Shown here: piece by piece, positions 12,106-23,745 of the stretch
Position numbering within the stretch: the stretch's first letter is position 1
Layout of the letters: every line of letters starts with the position of its first letter
From: Gerris lacustris
Lineage: Eukaryota > Arthropoda > Insecta > Hemiptera > Gerridae
Direction of reading: 5' to 3'
Length of the DNA stretch: 64,000 nucleotides
Assembly (NCBI GenBank): GCA_951217055.1
Contig: OX578280.1
Coordinates: 48,301,882-48,365,881 of the forward strand
Program-made: the position numbers and the translations under genes
Notes under the pieces: model-generated
Told to the model about the DNA's origin: nothing
The model's database searches: none
Seen by the model: only the letters and a program-made list of their open reading frames with translations

Positions 12106-12249
12106 TTCGCTTAAAATTTAAATTCGCTTAAAAAGTACGAGAATATTTCATCAAATGTATTCGTGCCAACAACATTTTTTAACAACATAAAATCAAGCAA
12201 TATAAATGCATTTTCAACAATTTAAAGTTATTTCTTGCATTTTCAAACC

Positions 12250-13015
12250 CTTTAAGGACCAGGCATAAAATATGTAAAAGTATCCAGTGGCGGTAGCTCC
12301 AGCCAGGAGCCACCTACCAAAAAAGCAACTCAACCCCTTTTTTCGTGTTGCTATGTTCTATCGATAGTTTATAGGGTGTTAGAATCGATGTATAAACTCG
12401 AAGAATCAAGATCATGCACAGAAATAATAAAACTTGGAGGGGTGACTAGCTGCAAAAGCTACCAAACCCTACGTACCCCCAACTATCGCAGCCTTCCTTC
12501 ATGAATATCATACTCCCAATGTGTTTGATCATCAATATCTACCTGTTGCTTTTGTTTTCTTCATACTTTTTAGGGTTTCAGGGTCATCCTAGAAACCCTT
12601 ATGCTTTTGGTAGTTCGTCCGTCTGTCCATCGCATCTTGGTTCATATCTCTTGATCTATTATAGCTAGAGATTTAGAATTTGGTTTACATGTACAACCTT
12701 TTTGCCCAAAAACAGGAAAAATATTGCAAACTTCACAACATCATTTGTGCGATCAGCGAGAAAAATTATATTAAAAAATTATTTTTTAAATTTTTTTGTG
12801 GAGTATCATTTTAAATTTATTGGAAAGTAAATCACAAACATATAAATTCAAGTTTCCAAAATGGCGGCCATTTTACCCCCCAAAACAACCAAAACAAGTG
12901 CCTACCTAAAATTCTAAAGGAAAATATACGCACCTTGCTTCTCCAAAGTTCAATGTTTTATTGGTCAGGTATTGTTGGGTGGTCCGTTTCAGGGACCAGT
13001 CGCCCTTAAATGGTT
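12250..13015. mobile_element. Possible TIR element, about 770 bp
   Basis: The left edge AACCCTTTAAGGACCAGGC is partly mirrored at the right edge, whose reverse complement reads AACCATTTAAGGGCGACTGG. The interior holds GCTCCAGCCAGGAGC (a small palindrome), a block AGGGTTTCAGGGTC with AGAAACCCTT in inverted order, and GTCCGTCTGTCCATCG. These suggest one or two nested degraded elements. A TTAA-like site adjoins both ends, but I cannot confirm a piggyBac-type origin. Confidence 0.4.
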
Positions 13016-13910
13016 AAAGGTATTTAAAAGAAACATAATAACTAATTACTTCATCCTATTACAAACTATCATGAACGGTTTATATTAAACACTAATCCAT
13101 TGCTTGTGGGTATCTCAAAGAAAGTATATTTCCTTGTATTTGTTGTTGTGTCCACACTGCTTCGTTACCCTAGCTTTAGAAGATAGTCCGGGATTGCCAT
13201 AAGAGAGATTATTATTAGTACTTACGTCTCTAGACTATGTCTTGTACGGTTTCTTGAAGATCTATAATTGTTTTCAATTCTTTACTTGAATTTATCAAAA
13301 AAATTATAAAATTGAGCAATACTTTAATTTGTTTTCAGCATGGAAAGGGAAAGATTGTTGTTGTTGAATAAGAGAAAAGTAAGGATTATCTGAATAATAC
13401 AGTACATATGAGTGTACATGAGCGTATAACGTTTTTTCTTTACGTATAATCAAACTATTTTTTACGCCTTCTTTACAATAAAGGGATCGAATATACTTTA
13501 GTTCAGACAAGTTTGTTAGATTAGCTTTGCTATTTTCCTCCCAGGTCGTTCTTCTTATTCCTCTTTTCATTCTCCTTTCATCCAATCTGGCTTATTATTA
13601 TTTGTGTTAGACTATTCTGTCTCTGCTATCATTAAACTATGTCCGATCTTCTTAATTGTTTGTTTGGAACCTTTACCATAATATAATAGTCTTATATAAA
13701 CGAAAGCTGTTTTGATTAATGTACAAGTACCTATTCTTTTATGTTGAGAGGAGTTTTATTGATTCCTTTTAGATTACCGTCATCAATATCAAATTCCTGA
13801 AAGCAACCTGAAAATTTTTTAGCGTTAGAGCCGTCTCAAACGAACAGTTTGAGAGCTATATAACTTTTAGGAAGGCTTAATGTAAGAATAAAGAAAGACG
13901 TCTCTCCAAT
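13016..13910. other. No supported gene
   Basis: A 93-codon minus-strand frame at 13304-13585 is basic, has a run of four glutamines, and matches nothing I recognise. It has no convincing splice context and is probably chance. The rest is ordinary AT-rich sequence. Confidence 0.45.
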
Positions 13911-14065
13911 CTGAGAGTCTGATTTTAACTTCAGTCACAACTCCTACACTGATTTTATCTCTTACGTATTTCGACGCCTCTCACCAGTGATTGAAAGCAG
14001 TCGTTGTACAATAAAGTTACTTTAATGGAGAAATGCCTTTCTTTATAATCAAGTGACTCTACTAC
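13911..14065 (+). repeat. Degraded PLE-like end, related to 25690-25850
   Basis: The segment ending GATTGAAAGCAG, AATAAAGTTACTTTAATGGAGAAAT and CAAGTGACTCTACTAC aligns in order with 25740-25850. More loosely it aligns with the end of the foldback at 4998-5289 (GAAAGCTGCTTTG, AAATAAAC, TTTAAATTTACGTGGAGA). The shared layout is a GAAA-containing stem, then an AATAAA-like block, then GGAGA. PLE origin is an inference from the better preserved copies. Confidence 0.5.
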
Positions 14066-14334
14066 TCAACAAGAAATAAAGTGTTAATATAGTTAGCCTG
14101 ATGTGTTAAATTAATATTTTTATTTGTCTTAATAAAATAAAGTTTAGACAATGTTTATTGCTTTCATTATAGTTAGTCAAGCCTAAACCCTTCTCGCTCG
14201 ATTAAAAGCATGGTTATTAGAAAATTGAGGGAGCGAGTAACGACAAGCTTTGTTATCTTGCTAAAAATCGAAATTACAGTGCTTTAAATGAAAGGGAGCT
14301 ATCAAAGAGCTGAGAGAGATTAATTCTTCGTAAA

Positions 14335-14500
14335 GTGCATGCAGCGGGCCGTGGTCGAGGAATCCAAATTAGCCGGTTCCTGTATTTCCTCTATTCACTG
14401 CCAGAATCGGGGGATTTGGACGGAACGGCAATTAGCTGACGGTTTTAGGTCCCCGTCATTAGCGACTCCATTAGGTTAATAACACGGCACAAGATTTCAG
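14335..14500. promoter_or_regulatory. GC-rich island with clustered ATTA cores; candidate enhancer
   Basis: About 150 bp of complex, roughly balanced-GC sequence stands in an AT-rich background. It contains several ATTA/TTAAT cores typical of homeodomain sites (AATTAGCC, GCAATTAGC, CATTAGCG, CATTAGG, GTTAATAA) along with GC-rich blocks. Every frame has a stop within about 35 codons, so coding is unlikely, and no repeat copy of it was seen in the window. A conserved non-coding element is the favoured reading; an unrecognised transposon fragment is the alternative. Confidence 0.35.
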
Positions 14501-16592
14501 TCAAAATGTCCAATGATTAACCATCTAGAAATAAATATTCATCACTGCCCAAATACACGAATCACTGCCACTGGAATAAAACATAATCTTTTCAACCTGT
14601 TAACTAATTTTCACTTTCAACCCTTTTTATCAGATTCTCAAGAAGTGGCTTGAGTTGTTCAAACAAGCTGAATGAAATCATACAGCTTTTATTTCGTCTA
14701 AAAGTAGATCGTATAATTTAAAATTTGTTTCTTCTTTGCATTTGTACGCTTCCAAACAAAGAGATTTAATTTTAATTACCTTTAAAGTTAAAGAGTTGAT
14801 TATTATTAATATTTCTATGCCTTTACTATTACCGACTTTGTACTTATATAAATAAAATTAGACTCTTGTCAGTAAATTTGTTTTAATGTTTAATTAATTT
14901 TGAAATTTAAAAAATGAAGCATAAAAAAACAATGATCTATCTCTTTGCATAATTATTTTAAACTAGCCTAGGCTTAAACTATGAAATAATTAATAATATG
15001 AGCTTTTGCTTGTAGTTCTTATTTGTGAATTAAACATATATTTTAAGTCTTTCTTTTTATTCCCTCGTGGTAATGCAAATGAAAGATAGACTGGGAACGT
15101 ATATGAAGGAATGAGTCTTTAGTGAAATTTAAAAAATTAAGTTCAACCATATCTTAACTATTAATGAGTTCATATTACATATATAACAACTAGAGGGAAG
15201 TCTAAGCACAACAATCTTCTGGGATCATCTCCCAAATAATAAAAAAAGGTGAAATATCTTGTTATAGCTTTGTGACATATGTTTAAAGTAGTTGTCGATT
15301 ACCTGTAGTCAGTTATAAGTCTATAAGAATGGTTTTAATGACATATTAGACATGAAAGAAATATGTTCCACTAATATTATGTTCTTGTATGTATTGTATA
15401 TTTACGACTGAGCTATCTTTCTTGTAACGTACAAATACTGCTGTTACCGTTGCACAAACAAAAGTATTAGCTCAAAACTCAAAACAAAATATGGATCAAA
15501 TATCCTTTCCCTTGAAATATAAACAATGTGAACCAATACATTGAAAATGAATAAGTACTTTTTAGAAAAAGCTATAACCTTCTAAGGTTATAGCTTTTTA
15601 TTTTTAGCTACTATGATATAAGAAGAGGATAGACAGTGTGATTTAAGTATAACAAAAACTAATTTTAAAAGCATTTTGAAGAAGAAATGTAATTTGAACT
15701 TTATACTTCATGGAATTATGTGACTTCATTACGTGCAACCAATTGTTCTGAATATTTTTTTTTATTTACTCTCCACTATCCACTATTTCTGTGACTTGTA
15801 AATTACTGCTCTTGTTTCTTTTTACTCATCATTTTTAATTTTATTACTTAAATGAGTTTTGTTGCAGCAACAATAATAGCATTTTTCGATTATTTATGAA
15901 ATCATTTTACGTGACTTGGCTTACTTTGGCAGCGTTAAAAAGTTCGTTAATGTAGTGGATTACTTAAAATAACAAATTCTTAGTATAATTTCTAAGTTAT
16001 TCTTTTTAATACTTTCTATAATTTATTTAAATTGATATAATAAAAATTATAGTATAAAATCGATTTTTCATTGTTAAAACAATATTGTGGTAAATAATTA
16101 TGTAAGTCTAATTTCAATAGGGGTGAACCATGGTTTAAGTCTATACATTAATGATTGCATTGAAAGATTTGAAAAATCTCGATCTTAAAACCAAAATATA
16201 TTGATCTACATACAAGGTAGCTGGGATTTTTTGATACTCTATAGATTGCAAGTAATGACTACATAAATCTATCTCTAGATGGACAAAACAACGTTTTGAC
16301 CCATAACAGAATATTAACCGGTGTCTAGCAACGTTAAGCTTTCTAGAAAAATCTTTATTGTTTAAATATATTTTCGCCTTTTGATGATTATTTTGTTGAG
16401 ATATAAGAGAAAAGATAATTAGTCCATATTGCCACTGAATCGGGATTCATCTTAAGGTTACGTATTTGGCTTCACCACAAATAATTACTTAACAAAGGTT
16501 AATTAAGCGCTGTGTTCAACTCGACAAAAACTTAACTCTAATTATGAACTACTTGAACCAAATTTGCATGAATTTAATTCTACTTTCGTAAT
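14501..16592. other. AT-rich stretch without a supported gene
   Basis: Apart from the hairpin at 15566-15599, I see no structure and no coding frame of note. Confidence 0.5.
15566..15599. repeat. Perfect 16-bp palindromic hairpin
   Basis: AAAAAGCTATAACCTT and AAGGTTATAGCTTTTT are exact inverted copies separated by CT. Transcribed rightward, the stem would end in a run of U. In a eukaryotic setting this is more likely a small palindrome or MITE relic than a functional terminator. Confidence 0.8.
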
Positions 16593-17334
16593 TTGTGGCT
16601 GATATGCTCTATCAAACATTTCATAGTAATTTTAATTTTTTTTTTTTGCTTTAACTTTTTTTGGGTTTCTCTCTTAAATAAAAAAATATTTTTAGAAAGC
16701 TTGGTAAAAAGAAATATCCCATTTTATTTCAACCGTTGTCATGTGTCATCTGCACCACTCAGGAACGTGGAAAAATGTCTCCTTTTTTCTCTGTTACAAC
16801 ACATCCGGGCACTTAAAACTGAGAACACAAGGCTTCCATGTTTTATGTGACGACCGTTCCAGATTTTTCGTCTGCAATCCCCTCTTCAGCTCCCTTTAGT
16901 CTCATCTCTGGGGTTTTTTTCCAGTGGTTTCCAACCACTTTTCGAAGCACATTTTGTTACACTGTGTTCATGTAGGAAAGAAAGTGAGAATGAGATGGTA
17001 CGGTATCGTAAACTGGCATCAAGCTGTTGGGAAGCTGGATGTGACACCTTCTGATAGGCTTTTTATCCCCCTTACTCAGGAGATAGAAGAAGAGCTTTTC
17101 TTCTCATCTCTTTTTTTCCTAGAAAAACTAAAGAAGAACTTTGTTTCGTCCCCTTTATATACCATCCTACAAACAAACCTTTTTCTTTTATTTCAAAATA
17201 GCCTCGGTTTTTTTACTTTGTCGAGTTACTTTATTTATTTATTTTTCCCTTTTCTTTTTTCTTTTTTTGTTTTTTTGAAAAAACAGAATCACATTTTCAC
17301 ACCTATTTTCTTTCAAAGAAAAAAATAAAAGCCT
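16593..17334 (+). other. T-rich region with the longest open frame of the window; coding doubtful
   Basis: A frame of 134 codons runs from 16924 to 17328, just after an acceptor-like TTTTTTTCCAG at 16914-16924. The first 60 residues are mixed in composition. The rest is dominated by Phe, Leu and Lys encoded by T- and A-rich tracts. Two other frames are also open for 16 and 42 codons after the same acceptor. No domain is recognisable and no good donor follows. I treat it as probably non-coding. Confidence 0.25.
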
Positions 17335-19164
17335 GAATAAACAAATATTTCAAAAAATTCTTCTAATAATAAATTCGTAGATTGTGAAGTCAAAGTTGTA
17401 TAAGGTTTTAGATGAAATTAAATAAATACTATACTAAGAAATATTCATAGAAAATCATATTAGAGAGACTGTAAGCCATAGTAAGATTGTTTAATACAAG
17501 ATGGTACTTGTCTAATTAATTATTTATATTATCACACCTGCTTTTAAATAATTAAGTAAAAGTGAACTTACAGCTTTGGTATTCCGTAAAAAATGTATTT
17601 GTTAAAATATTTACCTACAATGGCAATTTAATATATTCTATTTTAATATATATATTTTTTTTTTATTTTAATATATTTATTTAATATATTGTGTGGATCA
17701 CAACATATAAAGAAACGATTTAAAATAATATATACTCGTATATCTGGCACTGGATCATTTAAGTTTTCGCATTTCAAGTTAATTTCTATAATAATGATAC
17801 CATTCATTGAATACTATAGTGTTATCTACTCGTACAAATAAGGATTATAGTTATTATATTGATTCAATTCAACCTTAGTTGTGGTGATATTTACTCTGCA
17901 TATAAATACTTATATAATACCATTTTTGGCACTTCTCTAGATTGTTACTCCTAGCCTTATAAAAAAAACAGTACCCCATTTTTAACCCTATCGCTATCTC
18001 TGATGCATTTCGTGATTGCTTGCTTTATTGAGGTAAATATTATTTACTTTCTTCCCTTAAATAATATTTACCTTAATAATTCAACAATTTGTTAATCATG
18101 ATAAATTTATGACATTTCCGAACAGTTTATTTAAGATAATTAATCTAGATTTATTAATTTATAGATTTATCTTTACATGATTTCTACTTTGTATTTAGCG
18201 AGAATATTGTTAATATATTATACTTGGTGTTTTAAGATAGCTGGTATTTAACAATTTCATAAATGTTTATCTTAATAATCATCTCAGTTTATATTATTAC
18301 TTTCTCAAATGCCTTTCTAAATATCTGAATAAATAATAGAATAGAATGGAATTATCCTGTTTGTAATAACAACACGCACTAAAGCTAAAATCCAAAATAC
18401 CTCTTCTTGAATAAACGTGTAACTAGATGGATGAATACTTGATTTTATTATTATATTTCGTTTTGTTTTACTCGTGTAAAAGAGGAATTTCACAAGATAC
18501 TCCAAGGTGAATCATTGTAAGTTAGCAAGGGAGAGTTAGCAAGCATGGGGTAGCTAAATATGTAAGGAATTGTGCTTAGAGAAGATTCCTCTGCTAATAT
18601 TGACATAAGCCCCTGTCTTTGGGCCTGTTTCCCTCGCCCGTTGGATCGCCTAAAATTCTCAACATTCTACAGCATTCTCCTTTCTCTTTCTAACTCGAAG
18701 GGTTTCATATTAAAACCTTTTACCACATTATCCCTCTCTCTTCTTTACTAACTTCTTTTTCGTTATAGGAATCCTTTTTTTTTATGTGGCCGCTCCGAAA
18801 TAAAAGAATAAACTTTATTTTATTCTCCACAACGCATTTTATTCCGGATCTCTTGTTGTCTTTTTCCAACACCAATTCATTTTTCTTTTCAAAGTAGTTT
18901 TTTTCCCCCTTCATCTCTTTAAACGTTATTTTCTCTCCGTTCTTTACTCCTATTCATTTTCCTCTCTTTTTCTTTTGTCCCTTCACGAGGTTTTTTTTTC
19001 TTTTAACGCATGAGAAGTCAAGACGAAACTTCCTCATGCTTTCCTACTTTATTATAATTTTGCTTTATTTTCCGTCATATAATCTTTTCAGCATCTTTTA
19101 TTGACCGAGGTGATCTAATGACATTTTCCAGTCAAAATTTTGTGTTTAACCTATTTTCAATTAT
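17335..19164. other. AT-rich stretch without a supported gene
   Basis: Small minus-strand frames at 18317-18505 and 18720-18914 are lysine- and glutamate-rich products of T-rich sequence. A modestly GC-richer patch lies at about 18590-18690. Nothing else is resolved. Confidence 0.5.
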
Positions 19165-19330
19165 AAATTAATGTTTGCTTTCGAGCTTACCGAATCTATC
19201 TAAATCTTTGTGATCATTCTGAAGAACAATTTGAATTTATTTATTTATTTGTTTTGCTGTAGGACAACTTTTTTGCCTCCAAACTCACAATGCTTTTTAG
19301 ACATCAGGGAACATTTTTGGTTTGGTGTCT
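19165..19330 (+). repeat. Family A dispersed repeat, head fragment
   Basis: The head GAGCTTACCGAA, a TTTTTTGCCTCC block and ACATCAGGGAACATTTTTGG match the first 130 bp of the copy at 11512. A non-matching T-rich stretch interrupts it, and it stops before the GTCTGTCTG run. Confidence 0.65.
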
Positions 19331-19617
19331 CTCAATCAAAATTTGTAAAACTACAAGTCAGATTTAGATTAAAATTTAATATTATATCAAAGTTAGACCA
19401 TAAATGTTCCCATATTTATTTTAACCGCTTGCTCTTACTTAAATGCACACTTTAAATTTTAATTATCACTCATATTTGGAAATCTATCTCATGTTACTCT
19501 ATTTATTTTACAAAAAGCTAAAATTTTATATACTCATGTGAACATTCGAATTCGTCCAGTGATAGGACACAAGAAATCTATGTCCCTGTAATTGAAAACC
19601 GCTTTTTAACAAATTAA
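19331..19617. other. AT-rich, nothing resolved
   Basis: No structure or coding frame was noticed between the two repeats. Confidence 0.4.
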
Positions 19618-20340
19618 TAAACAGGTCAAGTGTGTGCTAGTCAGCACACAGCGAGAGTCCGTAGGCCACACTATATATAGTGTTTAACTGTAAAGTGTAT
19701 AAACAGTTTTTTTAAAATGCTAAAAAGCTTACTTTGAGCTATTCTAAGGGTCTGATATTCTCAAAACACACTCTGATAAAGTATTTTTTGCCACTGAACG
19801 GGACTACAACCATATAAATACATCGAAAAGACCATAATTATAAGAAGACGTATTTTGTCAATAAAAAATAAAATAATATTTGTTTCGAAATTTCCAAAAA
19901 GTGGTATCTTTACTTTTGGTCGAAGAATGTTCAGGAATTTTTTCAGATTTTTTGCACTTCACATAAGCGAGATAGATGGGGGGGGGGCACGTTTCACACC
20001 CACTTCAAACTTGCCTACGCTCGCCCTATCAAAGTTATAACCAAAGAATTATATATTTTTGTAATCAGCTCGACGTACCCTTTCATATGATACCCCTCAC
20101 GGTGTCGAAAAAAAACCAACAATTTTTAACCCTTAAGTTTTTTTACCCTAATGTTTTTGAAAAATATATTTTTTAAGTCGCTATATTTTTAAAATATGTG
20201 GGTAGGTACAAGACACATGCATGCCAAATTGCAAAGTGATCGGACGAAAGGTGTAGCCGTGAGAGCACGCGACAGGACGGACGGACAGACACACGCAGGA
20301 AAATATAAGGGTCCTTGGTTTTGCCTACGGACCCTAAAAA
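19618..20340. mobile_element. Family B TIR element, long copy
   Basis: The left part holds a perfect hairpin, TGTGTGCT-AGTC-AGCACACA, then GAGAGTCCGTAGGC. The right end reads GCCTACGGACCCTAAAAA, which inverts the AGTCCGTAGGC motif. The first 230 bp and the last 50 bp are repeated at 38313-38568, which lacks the middle. Small frames in the centre, near 20196-20396 on both strands, have no transposase motif. A run of eight or more G occurs at 19979. This is presumably a non-autonomous DNA element; superfamily unknown. Confidence 0.7.
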
Positions 20341-22429
20341 CAATACATATAACAAGTATGGATAGATGCAATGGATTAATCCTGTCGATTTCCTAAAGTA
20401 TAAATTATTTCTGAAGGATAGATTTGGAATCTGAATCTACTTCCTTCAAATTAATCTTCAAACGGCAACTCAGACTCAGACGACGACATTCAGACTCAAA
20501 AGCTACAACCAGATTTACCATCTATATGTAGAGGTACTTAACCCTATGTCTATCTTAGGTCTTGGGACCTCTTTTACTTCATCGTATTTTAAGCAATTGA
20601 ATCTTCAATTATATGTATATTCGTATTTAATCTTGTTTCACGTATGTTAAATTGTTAATATATATTACATTATCGAGTTGTTTATCACTGAGAACGGTTA
20701 GGTAATGAATATCCCTAAGTGCTATAACGATGCTTTTTATATGACAGGACAATAGTTATTTATGTTACTAGGCAGCAAAATGGAATTTTGCTGACAAGTT
20801 TTTTAAGTTTTAGTTCCTAGCCGAAGGTGAGGATAGGTTATAACGAATTTACTGCAGAGGTGAAGCCGAGGCCGGAAAATGTTAATTACCTGCTAAGGTG
20901 TAACCGAAGCAGGTAATCTTTAAACGAGTCAGGAATGTTTCCTTTGCTACATAGTTACATACAATATTTTATCTACTAACGGCAGAAAAATTACACTTAT
21001 TATTATATTCCTTAGTTAATAGATAAAAGATTTAAAGAAATGAAAGTTGTAAAAATACGAAAGTTTGAGTCATTAAAACAAAACAAAGGCAAAATGAATT
21101 CAGTGTTGCCACTTTTTTTTATTAACAACTGTTTTTTATCTATTTTTTTTTTTTTTAATAATCACTGTAAAATAATAAAATGCGTTTCATATTATAATTT
21201 TTAAAGGAATTTTTAAAAAATATATAAATATTGAGCAGTATATTACGCTTAAATGATAAAAATGAATAATGTGGGAGAGTTCATAACCTGCGGTCAAGTA
21301 ACCTTTTCTTAAAATTTGCCAACCTGCTTGATATTTTGCTGACACGTTTTATTATTTTGCTGCGTGTTTTTTGACATGTTACAAAAGAATCAAGTAAAAA
21401 GACATTTTGCTAGATTGAAAACACCTCAACAATGCTTAATTTTTCTGTCGTGATTAGATAAAAGAAATATAAATGTTAATAATAGCTTATGTCACAATGA
21501 ACATAACAAAGTAGGTAAATTAATGTTGTTAATTAATGTATTATTAATCTTGTACTTAATTACTCTTAAGTACCCTGCCTTGCTTGTTAATACCTGCTGT
21601 TAAAAAAAACTGCCCTGCTTTGAGTCGCCTGCGTTTCAATGTGCGCCTGGATTAATAGATATAAATAAAATATAATTAAAGGAATCAGGTACATTTCTAC
21701 CTTATTTAATCTCAAACTTATCTATAATTTTTGCAATGCTTTAAGGTCTGTTGCGACCATTTTCCTTTTTGATATGAAATAAAAATAATTATAACTGTTC
21801 GAATTACATCTACAAAAATATAATTCCATTGCTATATTACATCTAACATATTTACTAGTTTGTAAAAGATGTAATTTAGTTTTTAAAATAAACTATTCTA
21901 AAACTTAGATTGGTGGATATGCGTAGGGTTTTGTAGTAATCCAACCCTATTTATTATGTGGGACGTGTGCACTCTTGTATTTGTGAATCCACAAAAAGGG
22001 GTTAAGGGGATTTAAATCAAAACCCACTTTGAATATAGACCAATTTGTTTTAAATTATTTATTTATATAATTTATTCAGCTGAGTTAACTTGCTCAATAT
22101 ACATTTTTAATAAAATAAAGATAACCTTAGCATAAAAACTAGCCAAAGCTTTAAATAAATCAAAGCCAAGTTCGGTAAACACCATGCAAATAAATTATTC
22201 ATCAAAATTAAACATTTATATGCTGGACGTTCAATTAATTTATAATTGGAAATGGAAGGAGTACTTTTGCAAAACCCATATAAAATATATTCGACATGAT
22301 ACCCAAATCATCCTCAGAGCTAAATTAAACATTAAAATTGAAAATGTAAAATCCTCTTTTTTCAAATGTATGGTTTCGTAAATATTGCTAGGTGTATTGA
22401 TGAGTTTTAGTATTCCCTTGTATGTCTCG
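20341..22429. other. Repeat-like but undelimited stretch
   Basis: GCAGCAAAAT at 20764 and ATTTTGCTGC near 21354 are inverted and could bound a roughly 600-bp element. ATTACCTGCT and AGCAGGTAAT face each other at about 20884-20920. A segment ending in TTAAAAAAAACTGCCCTGC and GCGCCTGGATTAATAG (about 21598-21660) resembles 42215-42270. No coding frame is convincing. Confidence 0.4.
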
Positions 22430-22720
22430 TATACTAATTAGATCGGTGGCAGGCTGTAAAACACTGTAATAATACACCTTTATTTGACCACACTGTCAGG
22501 TCAAAGGATACCTTTGTATACAGAACTGTCCTTGTATCAACAATCGTGTTTTCTCTGATATCCAATTAATTGGGACGAGGTTAGCTTTAAAGGTAAAAGG
22601 TCACTAACTATTAAGGTTTCTAAAGGCTCACTTTGTACGATTCGTAGTCACCCTCTAAAACAATTCAGCTCCTCAACAATAAACGAGCTCACGTTTATTG
22701 TTTTGAAATAAATTGAAACT
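22430..22720. repeat. Possible solo-LTR-like segment with hairpin
   Basis: On the minus strand the segment runs from TGTTGAGGAGCTG to AGTGTTTTACA, contains AATAAAGGTG near its end, and is more complex than its surroundings. This fits the TG...CA layout of a long terminal repeat of about 250 bp. I see no target duplication, no clear primer site and no partner LTR, so the call is tentative. At 22675-22702 AACAATAAACG and CGTTTATTGTT form a perfect 11-bp stem around AGCTCA. Confidence 0.25.
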
Positions 22721-23504
22721 CAATAACTTGTGAGATTGTTCAATTTCGATTCGATTATTTCATTTAAATTGAATATTGTTTGATTTAGAAATGAGTGCTA
22801 TTCAACGAACTTAGCCTTGTTGGTAATTTATTGTTCGTTTAATTTAATTGTTAACTTTATATTTACTAATTTATTAAGTAAAGTTAAATTTACTTAAATA
22901 CGGGGTTTCCATCAAGGCTTCGATTGAGTTCAAAGAGAGAGTATTTACTTTAGGCAACAACTACAATAACTCATTTATTTGACATTTTTTTCTCAGAGTT
23001 AATTACAAGAACTTAATGGACAAAGCCGCAGGACGCCTATGAATTTTATTTAGGTAAACAAAATCAGGATCGCGATTGTGTACGATCACGGAAGTTAAAA
23101 TTAAATAAGATATGCTTGATCTAGGAAATTTCGTTGGTTAACTTGTGAATCATTGATAGTTCTTGAATAGCAATATCCATCGTTCGATTAGAAGAAACCG
23201 AAGAGGATGATTATTGATATTTACGACATTCTTCAAAAAATTCGTCAGCTATAGTTAGTAGTTCGGAAAGATCGGTTTTACGCACACTCCGAGGCTAACA
23301 GTTCCAATATTAACGTTTATGGTTGAAAATTACTTAACCCAGATTTAGGCCTGCACAAATTGCTTAGCCATTCATTTTTCGTGGCAAACGCCAAGGAAAA
23401 TATTTTGGGGCGGATTTTCTACTTAATTCTAGTAGATATTAACCATCAAAATCTTACAACAGTCCTCTTCACTAAAGCAGAACGAACACCAAGTGATTAA
23501 CGTC
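22721..23504. other. No supported gene
   Basis: Mixed AT-rich sequence with no long frame. It lies between the LTR-like segment and the coding-like minus-strand frame at 23505-23745, so it could hold unrecognised remains of one retroelement. Confidence 0.35.
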
Positions 23505-23745
23505 ACCTCGACCACATATCACTTTTTACATCGGGCATCCGGTATGCGTTAGGCACACAGAACCCTGTATAAACTCCTTGATTGAAACAATTTACTTCCC
23601 AATGATCAATTGGAAAACATATCTTCGACATACAACACACTGGCAAAGATCTGTTACTTTGGACCTTATAAGTTCCTATCCCAGCCACTGATTTCAAAAT
23701 TTGATGTGAACCCTCTACAAACGTCACTCGACTTTTATCATAATC
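23505..23745 (-). pseudogene. Coding-like open frame, unrecognised
   Basis: The minus strand is open from about 23745 to 23503 after an upstream TAA. It begins in the frame ...DYDKSRVTFVEGSHQILKS and ends ...PDVKSDMWSR before a TGA. Composition is unusually protein-like for this window: few Phe/Lys/Asn runs, five cysteines, and the patches CFPIDHWEV and GVYTGFCVPNA. There is no ATG at the start of the open stretch, and flanking sequence in the same frame is full of stops. It is therefore either a single exon, with weak possible splice sites, or a remnant of a retroelement. I do not recognise the family. Confidence 0.3.

Noticed and set aside
16924..17328. Longest plus-strand frame (134 codons) after an acceptor-like CAG
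   Set aside because: The second half is Phe/Leu/Lys-rich from T- and A-runs, no domain or donor is seen, and other frames are also open after the same acceptor.
20173..20396. Overlapping frames on both strands near the right end of family B
   Set aside because: They lie inside a non-autonomous repeat; no motif, and the region is missing from the second copy.
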